From the NCBI GenBank assembly GCA_035295665.1, contig DATGIQ010000198.1:1-8550 (forward strand): 8,550 bases of DNA, read 5' to 3'. A program made the translations under genes and the position numbers. Each line of letters begins with the position of its first letter. The stretch's first letter is position 1. The DNA comes from DATGIQ01 sp035295665 (GTDB taxonomy: Bacteria > Planctomycetota > Planctomycetia > Gemmatales > Gemmataceae). The notes below the pieces were generated by a model that saw nothing but the letters and a program-made list of their open reading frames with translations, ran no database searches and was not told the DNA's origin. Below are positions 5,992 to 8,550 of the stretch, piece by piece.

Positions 5992-6124
5992 CTGGCCGAT
6001 CCGATCTGGATCGAACTCCTATAATTATTCGATGCCGGCCGTGCGGCATTGACATCGGATCGGTATACACCCGTACCGATCCTGGTTTGATTGGGATCCG
6101 GAACAGAGAGGTTAGATCGGCCAG
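5992..6124. promoter_or_regulatory. nested inverted repeats with CCGATC/GATCGG motifs in the divergent intergenic region
   Basis: The 250 bp between the membrane-protein start (5975) and the sigma-factor start (6226) hold no gene but several perfect palindromes. CTGGCCGATC (5992-6001) matches GATCGGCCAG (6115-6124). GGATCGGTA (6057-6065) matches TACCGATCC (6074-6082), with an 8-base loop. CGATCC (5997-6002) matches GGATCG (6008-6013). ATCGAA (6010-6015) matches TTCGAT (6028-6033) around a TATAAT at 6020-6025. The hexamer CCGATC or its complement occurs five times. This looks like an operator region controlling both divergent genes. No convincing -35 box could be paired with TATAAT. Confidence 0.45.
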
Positions 6125-6225
6125 TTCGGGGACTGGCTCCCTCCCTTCGCAAGTAGGTGCGTCCCGTCGGTTTTCGGAACTCAGTCATTTGTTTACCGGC
6201 TGAGCGGCAGTACTTAGGGAAGAGG

Positions 6226-7146
6226 ATGAATCTCTCTGGGAGACCTGACAACATGCTGAACGGACAAGTTGGTCAACTCCATCGCCGTCCCGTGCCTGCT
6301 GGGACCTTGACGGAGCAAACGGATGCTCAACTGCTCAAGCAGTTCGCAAGCCACGACGACCAGGTAGCCTTCACGGCCTTGGTCAAACGGCATGGACCGA
6401 TGGTGCTGGCTGTGTGCCGACGTGTCCTTCAGGATAGCCATGCTGCGGACGATGCCTTCCAGGCGACGTTCATGGTCCTGGTACGGAAGGCCGGCTCGCT
6501 GACGCGGCCGGAGTTGTTGGGGAATTGGCTCTATGGGGTTGCATATCGTGTCGCCGTCAAGGCCAGGGCTAATGCCGCCCGGCGACACGAATACGAAAGA
6601 AGGGCCCCCGCAATGCCGACGGTGGATCCGATGTTAGAAGTGACCGGGCGCGAGCTACGTTCGGTCCTTGATGCCGAGATGAGTCATCTGCCGGAGAAGT
6701 ATCGTGCTCCCTTGATCCTCTGTTACCTGGAAGGCAAGACCAATGAGGAAGCCGCCCGGCTCCTCGGTTGGCCGACCGGCTCGATGTCGGGACGGTTGGC
6801 CCGTGCCCGTGAGCTGCTCCGCAAACGCCTGGTGCGCAAGGGGCTGGTGCTCTCGGCAGGCATCTTCGCCATGCTCCTGTCCAAGAGTTCGGCAGCCGCT
6901 GCAGTACCGGACTCCCTCTGCGACTCCACCATCCGCGGAGCCGTGCTCTTTGCCCATGCGGCCCCAGCCGCGGCCGCGGCGGTCTCGCCATCGGTTACCG
7001 CACTGGCCGAGGAAGTCTTGAAGGCTTTACAGTTTAGTACGATGAAGAAAAAGCTTTCTCTGCTGTTGGCCTTCCTCATCATCGCTCTGCTCGGATTGGG
7101 CGCGATCGCCGTTGCCTATTCGACGTACAATCGAGGCTGTGCTTGA
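6226..7146 (+). CDS. ECF-type RNA polymerase sigma factor with C-terminal membrane tail
   Basis: This 306-residue protein has region 2 at about 40-125 (AFTALVKRHGPMVLAVCRRVL, then ADDAFQATFMVLVRKA, then LLGNWLYGVAYRVAVKARA) and region 4 at about 143-205 (LPEKYRAPLILCYLEGKTNEEAARLLGW, then SMSGRLARARELLRKRL). These are the marks of the large ECF group abundant in planctomycetes. A long Ala-rich extension follows and ends in MKKKLSLLLAFLIIALLGLGAIAVAY (273-298), a probable transmembrane helix, so the sigma factor may be tethered to the membrane and released by a signal. Canonical ECF factors are about 180-200 residues, so a third of this protein is extra. ATG 6226 follows AGGGA (6216-6220). ATG 6253 (MLNGQVGQL) is an equally good start by family resemblance. 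No anti-sigma gene is recognisable beside it. Confidence 0.88.
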   Translation: MNLSGRPDNMLNGQVGQLHRRPVPAGTLTEQTDAQLLKQFASHDDQVAFTALVKRHGPMVLAVCRRVLQDSHAADDAFQATFMVLVRKAGSLTRPELLGNWLYGVAYRVAVKARANAARRHEYERRAPAMPTVDPMLEVTGRELRSVLDAEMSHLPEKYRAPLILCYLEGKTNEEAARLLGWPTGSMSGRLARARELLRKRLVRKGLVLSAGIFAMLLSKSSAAAAVPDSLCDSTIRGAVLFAHAAPAAAAAVSPSVTALAEEVLKALQFSTMKKKLSLLLAFLIIALLGLGAIAVAYSTYNRGCA

Positions 7147-7183
7147 GAGGCAGCTTTCGGCTGAGGGACCCGGTCTACTTCAA

Positions 7184-7591
7184 TCACTGGCCGCCTGCAT
7201 AAGTAGCGCAGCAGTGCTCCGTTTCCCACAATTGCACTTCGATCACCGGAAACCCCTGCGCAGCCGTGTAGTCGTAGATGAGACGGGCGATATTCTCGGC
7301 CGTCGGGTTGACCTGCATCACGTGGACCGGTTCTCCTTGCTGACGCAAAAACGGGAGCACCGGATCCGCCTCGTGCAAGAGCATTTTATGATCGAGCGTG
7401 TCGTCGATCCAACGGCCGACGATGTGCTTGAGGCGCGAAAAATCCAAAACCATCCCCAGCCGATCCAGCTCGGGCGCCGCCAACGTGATGACGGCCCGGC
7501 CGTTGTGGCCATGAAGGTGCCGACATTTCCCTTCGTAATCCAGTAACCGATGTCCGTAGCAGAACAGGATTTCGCGGGTTATGCGGTACAC
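7184..7591 (-). CDS. queD: 6-carboxy-5,6,7,8-tetrahydropterin synthase (QueD)
   Basis: This 135-residue protein converts 7,8-dihydroneopterin triphosphate to 6-carboxytetrahydropterin, the first committed step to the deazaguanine core of queuosine. Zinc ligands are His14 (CYGHRL), His27 and His29 (HLHGHN). Other expected residues are the catalytic Cys23 (GKCRHLHGH), His68 (LDHKM), Glu99 (NPTAENIA) and Glu123 (LWETEH). The length is normal for the PTPS/QueD family. The start is GTG (plus CAC 7589-7591), with GGAGGT on the minus strand (plus 7595-7600) only three bases upstream. It overlaps the end of queC by 13 bp, so the two genes are cotranscribed and probably translationally coupled. Its stop lies 37 bp from the convergent sigma gene. 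A eukaryote-like PTPS role is less likely given queC. Confidence 0.93.
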   Translation of the reverse strand: MYRITREILFCYGHRLLDYEGKCRHLHGHNGRAVITLAAPELDRLGMVLDFSRLKHIVGRWIDDTLDHKMLLHEADPVLPFLRQQGEPVHVMQVNPTAENIARLIYDYTAAQGFPVIEVQLWETEHCCATYAGGQ

Positions 7592-8271
7592 GGGACCTCC
7601 CTGTGGTAGGGGGTTCGATCAACGATGCCGGCAGCAGCAAAGGCACGGCGCCGCTCCGCGCATTTGTTGCAACTCCCGCAGTGCTGCCCTGCTACGGGGC
7701 GAAGGCACGAAAACGTCCATTCAAGGGGCAGCCCCTGTCCCCTGCGCAGCACGTCCACTTTCCCAAGCCGGAGGTAAGGGTGGATGATCTGGACCTTTCC
7801 CTGGACCGCCCGGTTCACGATCTCCTGATAATCGGCGAAGAAGGCCTCCGTCGCATCCGGAAATGGGTTACCGCGGAGCGATGCCAGGCCGACTGCCGGC
7901 ACACCGCGCAGCTGACACCAAAGGAGCACCTTGGCCAGAAGCAGGAGGTTTCGACCCGGCAAGAACACAGCCTCATCGGGCGAATCTGCATCCGGCACTT
8001 TCTGCCCCGTGATGCTCCAATGATTGCCGTAGAGATCGCCCACCGGCATCTCCAGCACCTCCAGAGGCTGCAAAGCCGGGCAAGCAATCAATTCCAGGAA
8101 GCGTCGCAAGTGATTCAACTCGGCCGTTTCCCAATACAGCCCGTGACGTACATAGATGGGATGGACCGCCGCATCACGGCGCATCGCTTCGGCGAGGAGA
8201 ACGGCACTGTCGAGTCCCCCACTTGTCAAGATGGCCAGTGCGGTCAGGTCAGGGGGAAACTCCACGGGCAT
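7579..8271 (-). CDS. queC: 7-cyano-7-deazaguanine synthase (QueC)
   Basis: From this start the product has 230 residues. QueC uses ATP and ammonia to convert 7-carboxy-7-deazaguanine into preQ0 in queuosine synthesis. The ATP-binding PP-loop is SGGLDS (17-22) within LAILTSGGLDSAVLL. PDADSPDEAVFLPGRNLLLLA and NPFPDATEAFF are family segments. The zinc site is Cys189, Cys198, Cys201 and Cys204 (FSCLRP then HCGSCNKC). Three in-frame ATG starts exist: 8343, 8304 and 8271. None has a clear ribosome site. I favour 8271 because MPVEFPPDLTALAILTSGG begins where family members normally begin. If the -10/-35 pair at 8312-8339 is real, the 8343 start is excluded and 8304 would be leaderless. queD follows directly. 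QueE is not in the window. Confidence 0.93.
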   Translation of the reverse strand: MPVEFPPDLTALAILTSGGLDSAVLLAEAMRRDAAVHPIYVRHGLYWETAELNHLRRFLELIACPALQPLEVLEMPVGDLYGNHWSITGQKVPDADSPDEAVFLPGRNLLLLAKVLLWCQLRGVPAVGLASLRGNPFPDATEAFFADYQEIVNRAVQGKVQIIHPYLRLGKVDVLRRGQGLPLEWTFSCLRPVAGQHCGSCNKCAERRRAFAAAGIVDRTPYHREVPCTA

Positions 8272-8311
8272 CGTACCGGCATGCGACGGGGTGGAAGATA
8301 TCATTGGGATT

Positions 8312-8339
8312 ATTGTAGACCCGCCCCTTGGGGGGACAA
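8312..8339 (-). promoter_or_regulatory. candidate promoter for queC-queD
   Basis: On the minus strand TTGTCC (plus 8334-8339) stands 16 bases before TACAAT (plus 8312-8317), matching four and five of six consensus positions. Transcription would begin near 8304-8305, giving about a 33-base leader to the preferred queC ATG at 8271, or a leaderless message from ATG 8304. The spacer contains CCCC-AA-GGGG. The match is based on the standard housekeeping-sigma consensus, which may not hold well in planctomycetes. Confidence 0.35.
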
Positions 8340-8442
8340 TCAAGCCAGCCTGGCGAATCTTCGCATTTATCTATCATAGACTGCAGAGCCGTGGAGCCTG
8401 CGTGGCCCGGCTATGTATTTTCGCGCAAGGTTCAACGGAACA

Positions 8443-8550
8443 ATGATGGCCACCGAGCAGACGATTCCTTCCGGCCGGACGCTCGCGGACTGGGTTTCCG
8501 ATGCCCGCCGGCGCACGCTGGCCTTGGTGCAGGATTTGAACGATGAGCAG
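8443..8550 (+). CDS. EgtB-like protein (DinB/sulfatase-modifying-type), N-terminal fragment
   Basis: ATG 8443 opens a frame running off the window. The 36 visible residues include SGRTLADWVSDARRRTLALVQDLNDEQ. This opening helix pattern ('TLa.Wv.darrRTl.Lv.DLsDeQl') is typical of the N-terminal DinB-like domain of EgtB-type proteins, iron-dependent enzymes that join a sulfur donor to hercynine in ergothioneine synthesis. The metal-binding histidines and the formylglycine-generating-type domain would lie beyond the window edge, so the assignment rests only on the N-terminus. A second ATG follows at 8446. Only a weak GGAA (8437-8440) precedes it. The gene is divergent from queC across about 170 bp. 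No clear promoter for it was found in that gap. Confidence 0.55.
   Translation, partial: MMATEQTIPSGRTLADWVSDARRRTLALVQDLNDEQ

Noticed and set aside
6049..6080. TTGACA at 6049-6054 as the sigma gene -35 box
   Set aside because: The consensus hexamer is perfect, but the only -10-like sequence downstream (TATACA, 6064-6069) is 9 bases away, and nothing suitable lies at 16-18 bases.
7147..7183. CAGC-TTTCG-GCTG stem between the sigma gene and queD as a terminator
   Set aside because: The stem is four pairs with no T-tract; too weak to call.
7603..8379. 258-codon open frame on the plus strand
   Set aside because: It is antisense to queC, whose PP-loop and zinc cysteines are intact. The plus-strand translation has no recognisable domain.

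Overview
The window most resembles a piece of chromosome from a planctomycete of the Gemmata type. The strongest clue is the sigma factor at 6226-7146, which has the long sigma-2 motif set and the alanine-rich, membrane-ending C-terminal tail common in that group. High GC content and patchy Shine-Dalgarno use fit this. The genus cannot be fixed from the sequence alone.

Left part (1-2890, all plus strand). The window opens in the last 36 codons of an ISAzo13-type transposase. The inferred end of the insertion sequence lies near 142. Directly after it the reading frame of a selenium-binding protein (SBP56 / methanethiol oxidase family) resumes and runs to its normal C-terminus, so that gene was split by the insertion. 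Downstream are a degenerate stretch that looks like the scar of a small toxin/antitoxin-like pair ending in a DUF2283-like ORF, a membrane-anchored SCO copper-chaperone/thioredoxin-fold protein, a DUF4404 protein and a YceH (DUF480) protein. The SBP56-SCO proximity recalls the copper-dependent methanethiol oxidase clusters known in other bacteria.

Middle (3027-5083, plus). This is a complete two-component system: an OmpR/CusR-type response regulator and a CusS-like, two-transmembrane histidine kinase whose start overlaps the regulator's end. A CTTAA-N5-TTTAA direct repeat and a hairpin lie in front of the regulator. A GC-rich hairpin at 5090-5158 separates the kinase from the convergent gene that follows.

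Right part (5166-8550). A four-helix membrane protein with a cytoplasmic helical, possibly HEPN-like, tail is on the minus strand. It is divergent from the ECF-type sigma factor, and the roughly 250-bp gap between them is full of nested inverted repeats built on CCGATC/GATCGG. The sigma gene converges on a minus-strand queC-queD pair for queuosine/preQ0 synthesis, which overlaps by 13 bp. The last 108 bases are the start of an EgtB-like gene, divergent from queC and cut by the window edge.

Most genes here belong to recognised families. The parts that merit a second look are the broken SBP56 locus, the toxin/antitoxin-like scar fused to the front of the SCO gene, the operator-like array at 5992-6124 and the membrane-tailed sigma factor.
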